From an uncultured Kiritimatiellota bacterium (GTDB lineage Bacteria; Verrucomicrobiota; Kiritimatiellia; RFP12; UBA1067), in contig CAKURH010000103.1 of NCBI GenBank assembly GCA_934675625.1, forward strand, positions 1-12,636: a stretch of DNA of 12,636 nt, read 5' to 3'. Positions 12,635 through 12,636 of this stretch are shown here, piece after piece. The notes below the pieces were generated by a model. It was not told the origin of the DNA and did no database searches. It saw only the letters and a list, made by a program, of their open reading frames with translations. Position numbers and translations under genes: made by a program. Within the stretch, counting starts at the first letter, position 1. Every line of letters starts with the position of its first letter.

Positions 12635-12636
12635 TT

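Overview
The window looks like a bacterial chromosome fragment from the Planctomycetes-Verrucomicrobia-Chlamydiae group, most likely Kiritimatiellota or Lentisphaerota. This is an inference from gene content: XylR-like regulators with a LacI-type sensor fused to an AraC-type DNA-binding domain, a GH50 agarase-like enzyme, a Gfo/Idh/MocA oxidoreductase of the 'THEH' type, LamG/autotransporter-like secreted proteins, and several DUF4143-type AAA ATPases. No rRNA, tRNA, CRISPR array, integrase or recognisable transposase is visible.

Left part (1-4341). The 3' end of an unrecognised gene is followed by two DUF4143-type AAA ATPase genes (777-2063 and 2720-3928), each with its own extended -10 promoter and strong ribosome binding site. 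They are embedded in short repeats in the order [palindromic C repeat, promoter, ATPase, A/B repeat] twice in tandem. The A/B repeats are about 95% identical over 175 nt, while the two ATPases are strongly diverged. The gene-free stretches 2064-2719 and 3929-4341 hold these repeats, plus one orphan signal-peptide-like ORF at 2091-2258. The ATPase region is visibly less GC-rich than the rest.

Middle part (4342-8111). A secreted GH50-like glycosidase has lost only its last segment. It runs out of frame into a Gfo/Idh/MocA oxidoreductase that lacks only its first residues. That oxidoreductase is in turn fused in frame to the C-terminal half of a LamG/autotransporter-like secreted protein. The stretch reads as three genes joined by two deletions, or by two assembly errors.

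Right part (8112-12636). Two XylR-like regulators lie in tandem on the minus strand, and the second seems to have lost about 80 residues of its sensor domain. They are divergent from a Tat-exported GH5-like (clan GH-A) glycosidase. A further secreted protein after it is cut to 59 residues, and sequence of different character follows to the edge.

How the genes may work together: the regulators, the GH5-like enzyme and the former GH50 and Gfo genes suggest a polysaccharide or glycoside utilisation region under erosion, next to an unrelated tandem of ATPase cassettes. At least four truncations or fusions within 8 kb are the most striking property of the right part; the repeat-bounded ATPase cassettes are the most striking of the left.
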